A program made the position numbers and the translations under genes. Positions 22,277-33,900 of a stretch of 64,000 bases of DNA are shown here, in pieces (the stretch's first letter is position 1; each line of letters starts with the position of its first letter). Where the stretch lies: positions 45,158,950-45,222,949 of the forward strand of contig NC_083348.1 of assembly GCF_019175385.1 (NCBI RefSeq), in the 5' to 3' direction. Source of the DNA: Lycium barbarum (Eukaryota; Streptophyta; Magnoliopsida; Solanales; Solanaceae). The notes under the pieces are model-generated. The model had not been told where the DNA came from. It searched no databases and saw only the letters and a program-made list of their open reading frames with translations.

Positions 22277-24604
22277 TGTCACGACCCAACCCCGTAGGCC
22301 GTGACTAGTGCCCGAGCTGGACACTCGTATACACACATGTTAGCTATAATCAGCTCATAACTAGCATGATAAGGAACTTATATATAAAAAAAACAAGACT
22401 TCGACTCAAGACTGTCACATATATACATATATCACCACAACCTGTCTCCTAAGGAGTTACAACTATCAACAGATAACATCGCACATAAGCCGGGAAGGCC
22501 ATCATAATAGGGGAACGTCCCAGCCATACACAAGCCGACAAGGCTGTCATAACACATAACTTCCCAAAACATATATATATATATATATATATATATACGC
22601 AAGCCGACAAGGCTGCCACGACGAATGGGAACGTTCCAAAGCATAAGTCATACAGACCCAACTGAACAATATCGATATACAACCCACACATATGACTACA
22701 GACCTCTAAGAGTAACAACAGTATCATATGACGGGACAGGGCCCGCCATACCCCTGGATAAACGCATATATGCAACAAAAGGATCTGTACCAAGAGCTAG
22801 GCTCCGGGACAAGGGAGCACCCCAAGATTGCTGAATAGATATCCTAAGCTGGCGGATCACCGAAACAAGCGTCTGTACCTGCGGGCATGAAACGCAGCCC
22901 CCCGAAGAAAGGGGGTTAGTACGAGATATGTACTGATTATATAAAGCATGAAATACCATAAGAAAGATCATAGCTGAAGTAGAGCTTCCAGGAGATAAGT
23001 ATAATAATTAAGAAGTCACTGTACATGTGCCTTATGAAACAAAATCATGCATATCATTATCATATACTGTACCCGGCCAATTATGGGACTCGGTGTCATA
23101 GTCATATCATCATATACATATACTGTACCCGGCCCCCTAGTAAGGGACTCAGTGAATAAAGTCGTGTACACGTATACCGTACCCGGCCCATCATGGGACT
23201 CGGTGCCATAATCGTATATCATATCATCATATCATCATATATGGTACCCGGCGCTTTAGTAAGGGACTCGGTGAATAATGCAGTGACGCTATGCACGATA
23301 ACATACCCGGCCCGGGACTCGGTGAAAGATGTAACAACAGTATGCACGAGCAGATTAGTGAGTAACCATATGCATATAAATCATCTTTTGAGATTCAATA
23401 GGTAAGTAGACTAATCAACGCTCGAGTTCAGGATGATAGTCATATTCAGTGCTCCTTGAATATCATAATCGACTATATCAAATAAAGTCTCAGGGATCAT
23501 AGACGGGTATCAAATCGATACGAGACAGCTTATGAAAGTTAAGGACATTAGTCATTATAGGGCCTTTAGGAATAGAAACTTATACATACAATTATACTAT
23601 CCAACACATAGAAAGCTCGAGGGCAGTAGTTTAACTACTTTAAAAGTTCTAACATCAAGAAGTGAATAAGAATCATGAATCATATTCGGAACTTATGAAT
23701 GGAATTACCCCAAAGCTTATATCATTCATCACTTATGTCTAGGACATGCCAAAAGAAAGAAGGGACAGCTTTACATACCTGTCAGCGACTAATTGTGAAT
23801 CCTTTTCGCTTCGTTGTTCTTTTAGCCTATTTATATAAAAGTAACGTTATTGTTAGTAACTACATTTTGTAGTTCGCAAATCTATAGTTCATTCTTCTAT
23901 AGGACCTTCATTTTAGTTTATAATATTCTCGTTTTAGGGTTTTCTGTTATCTAAATATTTAGCGAAAATTCGGCAGCACTACCCCTATATGTTCACCTAT
24001 CCCAAATTTCCAATTGCTCTCCTGTTGACACAGAAATACCAACAACAATATACGGATACAATTATATTCCCAATTCCTTCAATTCCACAAGAACAACAAC
24101 ATGTTCATATTAACACAACTTCAATTTTAACTTTCTAATCCCTTCGCCATATAATCCATGATAATCACAACTATAACGCAACTTAAAATAAATTTTCCAT
24201 GCCTAATTAGAACAACCCCTACACGGCTCAATTCATCTTTCAACATCAACATCCACAAATTTTTATTTTCATCATATATCCACAAATTCATACATGTTAA
24301 AATTGCCTCCAAAATGTGTATATAAAAAAAAAATCAAACATTACCTTAATCAACTCGACTCCGAGAATCAATTCACGTTGGAATCCTTAAACATGTATAT
24401 AATTTGAAACCTCAATTTTCCTTCTCAATTGCTCAACTCTCGGCTCAATTTGAATTTGGCCAAGAGTTCCTCTTGCTTTTGCTTAAGTTTTTGCTTAATG
24501 TTGAAATGAATTTGTGAGGAATGATCTTCTCATTACTTGATGTCATATATATGATTCCTCCATGCTCTACACGTGCACCCTAAGGTGTCACGCAATGTGA
24601 TGAC

Positions 24605-24672
<68 letters not shown>

Positions 24673-24919
24673 TTTAATAAAAATCGGGTGGGGCCCACTA
24701 GATTAATAACATTTACTTAATTTAATTAATTACTAATTTCCACTTAATAATCTAAGCACAATTAATTAATTCCTAATCTCCAATAATAATATTTTTACAC
24801 TAAATAAAATTTATAACAATTAATTCCAATTTAGAAATTAAAAGAAATTAGGGTTTCGTTCTTAACTCGCGTCGATTCCTTGCGAATAATTCGACGTATA
24901 AAAATATGGGGTATAACAT
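22277..24919 (-). mobile_element. E LTR2, the shared middle LTR
   Basis: A complete LTR of 2643 bases, from TGTCACGACCCAACC to ATGGGGTATAACA. It is the 5' LTR of interior 1 and the 3' LTR of interior 2 at once. It contains a short TA run (22571-22597), the hairpin block (first stem weakened to TAGTAC), the tandem repeat and a TTA run (24606-24673). Confidence 0.93.
24606..24673. repeat. (TTA)n microsatellite in E LTR2
   Basis: A trinucleotide run that ends in TTTTTAATAA; homologous to the runs in LTR1 and LTR3. Confidence 0.95.
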
Positions 24920-24955
24920 CCTTTTCCCCTTTAGAACATTCGTCCTCGAATGTTG
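24920..24955 (-). promoter_or_regulatory. E interior 2 polypurine tract and stem-loop
   Basis: TCCTTTTCCCCTTT (24920-24933) on the plus strand is AAAGGGGAAAAGGA in the sense direction and touches the LTR. AACATTCG (24936-24943) and CGAATGTT (24948-24955) pair around TCCT. Interior 1 has lost the whole unit. Confidence 0.88.
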
Positions 24956-26156
24956 AATTGGTCCCGTGAGGTTTTATATGAAATTTATTTTTTTCGAAAG
25001 GTTTCCCTTATCGTCATCACATATAGTTTTATCAGGCAATCAATATAACCAAGTGGGGAGTTTAAGTTACCTGTAGACATAGGAAACAAGTAAGGGTACT
25101 TGTCCTTCATCTCCTCATCGGCTTCTCAGGTCATCTCCTCCTATTGTTGTTTCGCCATAACACTTTGACGGAAGGCACGTCCTTAGTTCGCAACCTCCTA
25201 AACTGTCGATCAAGTATGGCTATAGGCTGCTCCTCGTAGGCTAACTCCTCTGTCACCTGGATATCATCTACGGGAAATACTCTGGAAGGATCGCCTATAT
25301 ATTTGCGGAATATCGACACATGGAAGACTTGATGCACTGCTTCCAAATCAGCTGGTAGGTCCAATTCGTAGGCAACTCGGCCTACCTTACAGATAACCTG
25401 ATAAGGCCCAATGTACCTCGGGCTTAACTTCCCTTTCCTGCCAAATCTCATAACATCCTTCATGGGTGACACCTTCAAGAACACCTAGTCACCAACCTGA
25501 AATTCTAAGTGTCGACGCCGATTATCTGCATATGATTTCTGCCAACTCTGGGCTGCCAGTAATCTCTCCTGAATAAGCTTCACTTTATCGACAGCCTGAT
25601 GAACCATATCTGGGCCTATCAACTTAGTTTCGCCAATATCATACCAACCAATAGGCGATCTGCATTTTCTCCCATACAAGGCCTCATACGGTGCCATCTG
25701 AATGCTAGAATGATAGTTATTATTATAGGAGAATTCAATAAGTTGCAAATGATCATCCCAGCTACCCCTGAAGTCAATAACGCAGGCCCGTAACATATCT
25801 TGCAGTGTCTGAATGGTGCGCTCGGCCTGTCCGTCAGTCTGAGGATGAAATGCTGTGCTGAGACTCACTTGCGTCCCCAATCCCTCCTTGAAGGATCTCC
25901 AGAAGTTAGCAGTAAACTGGGCCCCTCTATCGTAGATAATAGCTGTGGGAACCCCGTGAAGTCTCTCTATCTCCTTGAGGTACAATCTGGCATAGTCCTC
26001 AGCTGAATATGTAGTCCTGACTGGAAGAAAGTGGGCTGATTTTGTCAACCTATCGACGATGACCCAAATAGAGTCATATTTCCGCGGAGTACGAGGTAAA
26101 CCTGTGACGAAGTCCATATTGATCACCTCCCATTTCCACATCGGAATCTCCATCCC
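24956..26156 (-). pseudogene. E interior 2: integrase core and C-terminal tail
   Basis: Frame 25485-26153 covers the catalytic core ([37 protein letters not shown]) and ends in a TAG for TGG at about 25483-25485. Frame 25131-25484 has [25 protein letters not shown] and AILDRQFRRLRTKDVPSVKVLW in parts, then the same frameshift after LWRNNN as interior 1. The HHCC part lies upstream beyond a CAG to TAG stop at 26154-26156. The spacer 24956-25130 holds the last residues and non-coding sequence. Confidence 0.9.
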
Positions 26157-27080
26157 CTATAATAATCCACCAGGCTTCTGATGCTCGATCGTAACCTGTT
26201 GGCAATTCGAGCACTGAGCAACAAACTCTGCTATGTCCCTTTTCATGCCATCCCACCAGTACAAACACCTGAGGTCATGATACATCTTTGTTGACCCCGG
26301 ATACACGGAATAACGGGCACAGTGTGCCTCTCCCATAACCTGTTGCCGCAACCCTGCAACCTCAGGTACACATAATCTGCCTCTATATCGCAGCACTCCG
26401 TCAAGTGTAATCTCGAATGGGGTCTCTTCCTTTTGAAGAGCTGCATCTCTATGATGTACTAGAATAGGGTCCTCGTACTGGTGTCTTTTTATCTCTTCTA
26501 TGATAGAGGACTCAGCAACTCTTCGAAAAGAAACCCTGCCATTATCAAGATCAGCCAAACGGACTCTAAGGTTAGCTAACTGGCAAATCTCACGGACTAT
26601 CTCTTTCTGCTCTGGTTGTACATCCGCCAAACTACCCATAGATTTATGGCTGAGTGCATCTGCTACAACATTGGCCTTTCCTGGGTGATATAGAATGTCA
26701 ACATCATAGTCTTTTAGCAACTCTAGCCACTGCCTCTGCCGCAGATTCAGCTCCTTCTGTTTAAAGATGTATTGGAGACTCTTATGATCTGTATAAACAT
26801 CAACATGCACACCATATAAATAATGTCTCCATATTTTCAGGGCATGAATCACCGCTGCTAACTCCATATCATGGGTGGGATAATTTCTTTCGTGCTTTCT
26901 GAGTTGTCGGGAGGCATAGGCTGTAACTCCGCCATGCTGCATCAAGACACAACCTAACCCAACACTCGAGACATCACAATAAATAACATAGCCATCTGGC
27001 CCCTCAGGAAGCGTCAGAACCGGAGCCGTAGTCAACTTCTCCTTCAATAACTGAAAGCTTTGCTCACAAGCATCGGTCCA
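26157..27080 (-). pseudogene. E interior 2: RNase H and integrase zinc region
   Basis: Frame 26157-27047 runs from [12 protein letters not shown] through RNase H ([40 protein letters not shown]) to the integrase HHCC region ([10 protein letters not shown] ... [11 protein letters not shown]). The RNase H entry motif reads DVSS where others have DASG, a possible defect. A stop near 27080 (CAG to TAG) separates it from RT. Confidence 0.9.
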
Positions 27081-28805
27081 CTAAAACTTGGCTGCCTTCT
27101 GTGTTAGCCTTGTTAAAGGCGCTGAAATCGAAGCAAACGTCTCCACAAATCTTTTGTAATATCCTGCTAGCCCTAGAAAACTACGTACCTCAGTAGGTGT
27201 TGTAGGTCTAGGCCAAGTCTTGAGAGCCTCAATCTTTTGTGAGTCTACCCGAATGCCATCCGCTCCAATAATATGCCCCAAAAATGCTACTGAAGTCAAC
27301 CAGAATTCGCATTTAGAGAACTTAGCATACAATTTCTGGTGCTGGAGCACCCTAAGTACCGTCCTCAAATGATCTGCATGCTCCTCTTCTAATCGTGAAT
27401 AGACCAGTATATCATCAATAAATACAATCACGAATAGGTCAAGGAGTGGCTTGAACACTCGGTTCATTAAATCCATAAATACCGCTGGAGCATTGGTCAG
27501 CCCAAAAGTCATTACTCTAAACTCATAATGCCCATATCGGGTTCTAAATGCAGTCTTCGGAATATTTGTTTCTCTTACTCGCAACTGATGGTAGCCTGAC
27601 CGCAGGTCTATCTTTGGGAAACACTTAGCACCCTGCAACTGGTCAAATAAATCATCAATCCTGGGGAGGGGATATTTATTCTTTATAGTCACCTTTTTCA
27701 GGTGCCTATAATCAATACACATCCGCAGCGACCCATCTTTCTTTCTCACGAACAATATTGGCGCTCCCCAAGGTGATGTGCTGGGCCTAATGAAGCCTTT
27801 ATCTAACAAATCTCTCGGTTGCTCCTTCAATTCTTTCAGTTCTGCAGGTGCCATTCTGTAAGGAGGAATAGATATGGGCTGAGTATCTTGCAACACATCT
27901 ATAGTGAACTCTATCTCCCGGTCAGGAGGAAGACCTGGAAGTTCATCTGGAAATACATCTGGAAATTCATTGACTACCGGGACTGACTGAAGAGTCGGTG
28001 CCTCTACTTTCAATTCATGCACACGAACCAGATGATAAATATAACCCTTTCTAACCATCTTCCTTGCCTTGAGGTATGAAATAAACTTACCCCTCGGCGA
28101 TGCCGTATTCCCAAGCCATTCTATGGTTGGCTCCGCTGGGAACTGAAACCGAACTATCTTGTTTATACAATCAACGTTAGCATAACAAGAAGCTAACCAA
28201 TCCATACCCATAATAACATCAAACTCAGTCATATCTAACTCTATCAAATCTGCCAAGGTATGACGACTATATATATTCACCGAACACTTTTTGTATACCT
28301 GCTTATCTATAACAGAATCTCCTACCGGTGTAGCTACCTCAAATGGTTCAATCAACTCAGGTTTTATTCCAATTCTACTAGCAACAAAGGGAGATATATT
28401 TGATAAGGTGGAGCCTGGATCAATCAATGCATATACGTCCCGAGAGAAGATCGATAATATACCTGTAACCATATTTGGTGAAGCCTCCTGATCCTGTCTA
28501 CTAGCCAAAGCATATATGCGGTTTGAAGGACCGCTAAAACTGGAACCTCCGCCACGGCCTGCTGGTGTCTGAATACCGTGCCCCATAGGGCGCATGGCCA
28601 CAGAAGAAGATGAACTAGCAACCGACCCAGTAGGCTGAGCTGCACCACCTGCACTACCCCCAAATGGACACTCCCTCATAATATGTCCTTGATGGCCACA
28701 AGTAAAGCAAGCACCTGTAGCAAAATGGCATTCCCCAAAATGAGGCCTACCACAATGAGAACACCGAGGCAAAGGTGGCCTCGACCGACCCGAACTCTCG
28801 TGCAT
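27081..28805 (-). pseudogene. E interior 2: zinc knuckle, protease and RT
   Basis: One frame of 574 codons contains [14 protein letters not shown], protease ([16 protein letters not shown]), the linker [16 protein letters not shown] ([50 protein letters not shown]) and the thumb up to [12 protein letters not shown]. It is the longest readable stretch in block E and shows that protease and RT share a frame with gag in this family. LSN replaces LSY after the protease active site. Upstream lies a stop at about 28934-28936. Confidence 0.92.
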
Positions 28806-29883
28806 CTGTGAACCTGAAGCCTTGGAGCTCTGACCGGCTCCTGAATACCCTGTGCTATCAAATCTCCTACCCGAGAACTGCAGGGGTGCACTCCGTGCTG
28901 GCTGGGAAGGATATCTGCTATACTGCTGCTGAGGCTACCTGTCTCGAAACTCACTCGGATAGCCAACTGATCTAGCCCTCTTATGCTGGCCTCTGTCATA
29001 GTCTCTATCCGGCTGGCATCCCCTGTGCCGATCCTCTACCACCTGTGCATAAGCCTGTACCCGAGCAATATCCATACCTGGCTGAGAAGCCATTGCCATA
29101 CAGCTATCAATCAAGTAACGATCCAGTCCCATCACATAACGATGCACCCTATCAGCCATATCGGCTATAATAGTAGGCGTATATCTAGCCAGCGAATCAA
29201 ATTCAAAACTATAATCTCGAACACTTCTACCATTCTGCCTCAAATGTAAAAATCTATCGACTCTGGCTCGCCTCATCTCCGGAGGTAGAAAGTGGCTAAG
29301 GAAGGCCTCCACAAACTCATCTCATACCGCTAGAGGAGCATCCTCACCCCTAGATAACTCCCAAGACTCATACTAATTAACAGCTACATCACGCAGCCGA
29401 TATGAAGCCAACTCAACAAACTCAGTCTCAAAAGCCCTAATTAACCTCAACGTACGCTGCATCTGCCGAATAAACTCTTGCGGATCATCCTTGGGCCTTG
29501 ACCCATAGAACTCTGGGATTACAAGTCAAGAAATCACGAGCCCTCAAACTATCATGTCTATCCGCATAGTCAGCCCCTAATCCATGATTGCGAGTCTGCC
29601 CTGCCGCTAATCTGGTCAGTAACTGAACTGCATCTCTCATGGCCCTATCCTCCTCCCCTGACTGAGGAGCTGGAACCCCAGGAGCTGGCGGTGGAGCCGT
29701 CCCCTGATCTGCAGCTGCTGCTGCTCTAGGCTCCTCTAGTAGTGGCGGTGTAGCAGAGCTCGCTGACTGGAGCACAATCTCAGGCACAGGCTGGGCATGG
29801 GCCCTAGTAACTCTCCGGTTCTGACTGGTCTCTCCAGCTACTGACTTGCCCTTCTAGGCAGTTGTCGCTTTCTTTGGAGGCAT
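28806..29883 (-). pseudogene. E interior 2: gag
   Basis: The start codon is at 29881-29883 (MPPKKATTA), followed at once by TAG for CAG. Frames 29485-29787 and 28935-29312 give the capsid region (AVQLLTRLAAGQ, ARDFLTCNP, PPEMRRARVDRFLHLR, YAPTIIADMADRVHRYVMG). A two-base loss near 29515 and stops near 29322 (TGG to TGA), 29375 (TGG to TAG) and 28935 (CAG to TAG) break it. More damaged than gag of interior 1. Confidence 0.88.
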
Positions 29884-30070
29884 CGCTGTAAACATAATAA
29901 TCTGTTAGGGAGGAATTATCCTGATAATACAACTCTATCGCACGATCTAAGACAGAAGGAAAGATAATATCCTAAATGTCCCGTAGCTTCCTGTTTATAG
30001 ATGTGGTGCAAAACACACCGATAAAAAAGACTCTACTAGACACGGTCTATAGACACTCCGAGGATGAACT

Positions 30071-30082
30071 GCTCTGAAACCA
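30071..30082 (-). promoter_or_regulatory. E interior 2 primer-binding site
   Basis: GCTCTGAAACCA on the plus strand differs by one base from the site in interior 1. Four bases separate it from LTR3. Confidence 0.88.
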
Positions 30083-30379
30083 CTTTTGTCACGACCCAAC
30101 CCCGTAGGCCGTGACTAGTGCCCGAGCTGGACACTCGTATACACACCTGTTAGCTATAATAAGCTCATAACTAGCATGATAAGGAACTTATATATAAAAA
30201 AAAAACAAGATGTCGTCTCAAGACTGTCACATGTATACATATATCACCACAACCTGTCTCTTGAGGAGTTACAACTATCAACAGATAACATCGCACATAA
30301 GCCGGCAAGGCCATCATAATAGGGGAACGTCCCAGCCATACACAAGCCGACAAGGCTGTCATAACACATAACTTCCCAA

Positions 30380-30382
<3 letters not shown>

Positions 30383-30467
<85 letters not shown>
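30383..30467. repeat. (AT)n microsatellite in E LTR3
   Basis: An AT run of about 85 bases at the same LTR position as in LTR1 and LTR2. Confidence 0.95.
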
Positions 30468-30468
<1 letters not shown>

Positions 30469-31363
30469 GCAAGCCAACCAGGCTGCCACGACGAATGGGA
30501 ACGTTCCAAAGCATAAGTCACACAGACCCAACTGAACAACAACGATATACAACCCACATATATGTCTACAGACGTCTAACAGTTACAACAGTATCATATG
30601 ACGGGACAGGGCCCTGCCGTACCCCTGGATAAACGCATATATGCAACAAAAGGATTTGTACCAAAAGCTAGGCTCCGGGACAAGGGAGCACCCCAAGATA
30701 GCTGAATAGATATCCTAAGCTGGCGGATCACCAAAACGAGCATCTGTACCTGCGGGCATGAAACGCAGCCCCCCGAAGAAAGGGGGTCAGTACGAGATGT
30801 GTACTGAGTATATAAAGCATGAAATACCATAAGAAAGATCATAACTGAAGTAGAGATTCCAGGAGATAAGTATAATAATCAAGAAGTCATTGTACCTGTG
30901 CCTTATGAAACAAAATCATGCATATATATCATTATCATATACCGTACCCGGCCCATTGTGGGACTCGGTGTCATAGTTATATCATCATATACATATACCA
31001 TACCCGGTCCCCTAGTAAGGGACTTGGTGAATAAAGTCGTGTACACGTATACCGTACCCGGCCCATCATGGGACTCGATACCACAATCATATATCATATC
31101 ATCATATCATCATATATCGTACCCGACCCTTTAGTAAGGGACTCGGTGAATAATGCAGTGACACTGTGCACGATAACATACCCGGCCCGGGACTCAGTGA
31201 AAGATGTAACAACAGTATGCACGAGCAGAGTAGTGAGTAACCATATGCATATAAATCATCTTTTGAGATTCAATAGATAAGTAGACTAATCAACGCTCGA
31301 GTTCAGGATGATAGTCATATTCAGTGCTCCTTGAATATCATTATGGACTATATCAAATAAAGT

Positions 31364-31442
31364 TATTTGCGTTCATACTCTTTTTTTTCTATCTATTTAC
31401 CCATATGTTTACGTTCTTAAACTCCCTATTTATATGCGTTAT
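31364..31442. other. Replaced patch in E LTR3
   Basis: Between AAATAAAGT and AGCTTATGAAAG, LTR1 and LTR2 share 38 bases (23489-23526 in LTR2), while LTR3 has 79 unrelated bases including a T8 run. Both edges are sharp. Source unknown. Confidence 0.8.
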
Positions 31443-32509
31443 AGCTTATGAAAGTTAAGGACATTAGTCATTATAGGGCCTTTAGGAACAGAAACTTATG
31501 CATACAATTATACTATCCAACACATAGAAAGCTCGAGGGCAGTAGTTTAACTACTTTAAAAGTTCTAACATCAAGAAGTGAATAACAATCATGAATCATA
31601 TTCGGAACTTATGAATGGAATTACCCCAAAGCTTATATCATTCATCACTTACGTCTAGGACATGCCAAAAGAAAGAAGGGACAGCTTTACATACCTGTCA
31701 GCGACTAATCGTGAATCCTTTTCGTTTCGTCGTTCTTTTAGCCTATTTATATAAAAGTAACGTTATTGTTAGTAACTACATTTTGTAGTTCGCAAATCTA
31801 TAGTTCATTCTTCTATAGGACCTTCATTTCAGTTTATACATATTCTCGTTTTAGGGTTTTCTATTATCTAAAAATTTAGCGAAAATTCGGCAGCACTTCC
31901 CCTATATGTTCACCTATCCCAAATTTCCAATTGCTCTCCTGTTGACACAGAAATACCAACAACAATATACGGATACAATTATATTTCCAATTCCTTCAAT
32001 TCCACAAGAACAACAACATGTTCATATTAACACAACTTCAATTTTAACTTTCTAATCCCTTCGCCATATAATCCATGATAATCACAACTATAACGCAACT
32101 TAAAATAAATTTTCCATGCCTAATTAGAACAGCCCCTACACGGCTCAATTCATTATCAACATCAACATCCACAACTTTTTATTTTCATCATATATCCACA
32201 AATTCATACATGTTAAAATTGCCTCCAAAATGTGTATATAAAAAAAAAAATCAAACATTACCTTAATCAACTCGACTCCGAGAATCAATTCACGTTGGAA
32301 TCCTTAAACATGTATATAATTTGAAACCTCAATTTTCCTTCTCAATTGCTCAAATCTCGGCTCAATTTGAATTTGGCTGAGAGTTCCTCTTGCTTTTGCT
32401 TAATGTTGAAATGAATTTGTGAGGAATGATCTTCTCATTACTTGATGTCATATATATGATTCCTCCATGCTCTACACGTGCACCCTAAGGTGTCACGCAA
32501 TGTGATGAC

Positions 32510-32510
<1 letters not shown>

Positions 32511-32601
<91 letters not shown>
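32511..32601. repeat. (TTA)n-(AAT)n phase switch in E LTR3
   Basis: The run is TTA/ATT up to about 32549 and then AAT/ATA to about 32601, giving a self-complementary arrangement able to fold on itself. LTR1 and LTR2 have only the TTA half. Confidence 0.9.
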
Positions 32602-32606
<5 letters not shown>

Positions 32607-32841
32607 TCGGGTGGGGCCCACTAGCTTAATAAATTTTACTTAATTTAATTAATTACTAATTTCCACTTAATAATCTAAGCACAATTAATTAATTCCTAAT
32701 CCCCAATAATAATATTTTTATACTAAATAAAATTTATAACAATTAATTCCAATTTAGAAATTAAAAGAAATTAGGGTTTCGTTCTTAACTTGCGTCGATT
32801 CCTTGCGAATAATTCGACGTGTAAAAATACGGGGTATAACA

Positions 32842-33561
32842 ATAACCTCAATGAAGAAACTGCCCCAAAACTCCTAAATTCGCCTCCCAAGCTTAAGGTT
32901 ATGGGAATAGAATAATGACATAAGGGTTTGGGGTTTTAACAAGTCATTAAATGATATCACTGTCGGTCATCCGTTTCTGCAATCACGGGACTGCTATAAC
33001 TGTCCCGCTTCAGCGGTTACCCAGAAAATGCACTTAGCCGCTTTTGTGACATGGCCACCGTTATTGCGGTACACCAGAAACCAGAAAATAATTCAAGTTT
33101 CACAAACTCATTCCGAAATTTTATTATCACCCGAGGACCTATACACACAAACTAGATATGCATATATACATAAAAAAACAAGCTACGAATGCACTCGTGG
33201 ATCAGAATTCCCAATGAAGGTCTCGTTGACCGAGTCAACCCTCGATACCTCAAAACTAACTTTCCACCCCAAATCCCAAAATGCACCTGAGTGCATTGGG
33301 AACCAAACCGAATATACACACAAATTCTAAATGACCATCCGGACCTCTTGGAATCGACTAATTTTCGATAAATGTCCGTTTACCCAAAAGTCAATTTCCG
33401 GTCAAACATTTTCACTTTAAGTATAATTTCACAAAACCCAGCTTATTTCGCATCTGATGACCACAAAAATCATACCACCCATCCCCGCGGGTCAAATATG
33501 CACTGATATAGCTCGAGAAAGGGTCAACAGGGTCAAACTAGCCATAACCAAAGTCGTTACA
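32842..33561 (-). mobile_element. Element D 3' LTR, second part
   Basis: It continues the match to the right D LTR (51639-52397) from ACCTCAATGAAGAA to the LTR end GTCGTTACA. By comparison with the right copy, about 67 bases (51572-51638) are missing at the E junction. Confidence 0.88.
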
Positions 33562-33660
33562 TCAGATACCAATTAAACAATCGCTCGTCCTCGAGCGACA
33601 AGGAAGAGAACAGGGAAACATACATGAGCCCACAACAACTGGAGATATCTCAACACATAT
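33562..33660 (-). promoter_or_regulatory. Element D pre-LTR stem-loop without a clear polypurine tract
   Basis: TCGCTCG (33581-33587), TCCT, CGAGCGA (33592-33598) is a perfect seven-base inverted repeat with the same loop as in A, C and E but a different stem. Between it and the LTR (33562-33580) the sense strand reads TTGTTTAATTGGTATCTGA, not a purine run. Confidence 0.7.
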
Positions 33661-33900
33661 CGAGCTCCTCCTAATAGGAAGGATTCTCATCGTGCAGAAC
33701 TGAATCCCAAAGAATGATATTGGAACCATCAGAATGGTACTTGTTTAACCTAGAAACATGGAAAACTGGATGAACACCCGACAGGCTTGGTGAAAACTAA
33801 CTCATAAAATAGAGGATCAATACAACGGATAGTCTCAAACAGGACAATACACCTCAGGCTCACTTGCTCTCCTTCCAAAAGCGCATGACATCCGACATGG
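33661..33900 (-). pseudogene. Element D pol C-terminal relic
   Basis: The minus strand reads [18 protein letters not shown] and then SVLHDENPSY, broken by a stop. The related elements have [12 protein letters not shown] at the same place. This is the integrase C-terminal region of a different sublineage (KYHSDGS where A and C have KCVGDP). It is the only part of D whose product I can recognise. Confidence 0.7.

Larger units (their letters stand above)
14662..32841 (-). mobile_element. Block E: tandem of three LTRs and two internal regions
   Basis: The order on the plus strand is LTR1 (14662-17198), interior 1 (17199-22276), LTR2 (22277-24919), interior 2 (24920-30086), LTR3 (30087-32841), all in minus orientation. 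The middle LTR is shared. The block interrupts the left D LTR. The right flank (ATAACCTCAATG from 32842) continues D; the left flank and the outer end of LTR1 are deleted, so no target copy pair survives. Confidence 0.9.
30087..32841 (-). mobile_element. E LTR3
   Basis: A complete LTR of 2755 bases, from TGTCACGACCCAACC to ACGGGGTATAACA. It has the longest TA run (30383-30467), a replaced patch at 31364-31442 and a trinucleotide run that changes phase (32511-32601). After 32841 the D LTR resumes with ATAACCTCAATG. Confidence 0.93.
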
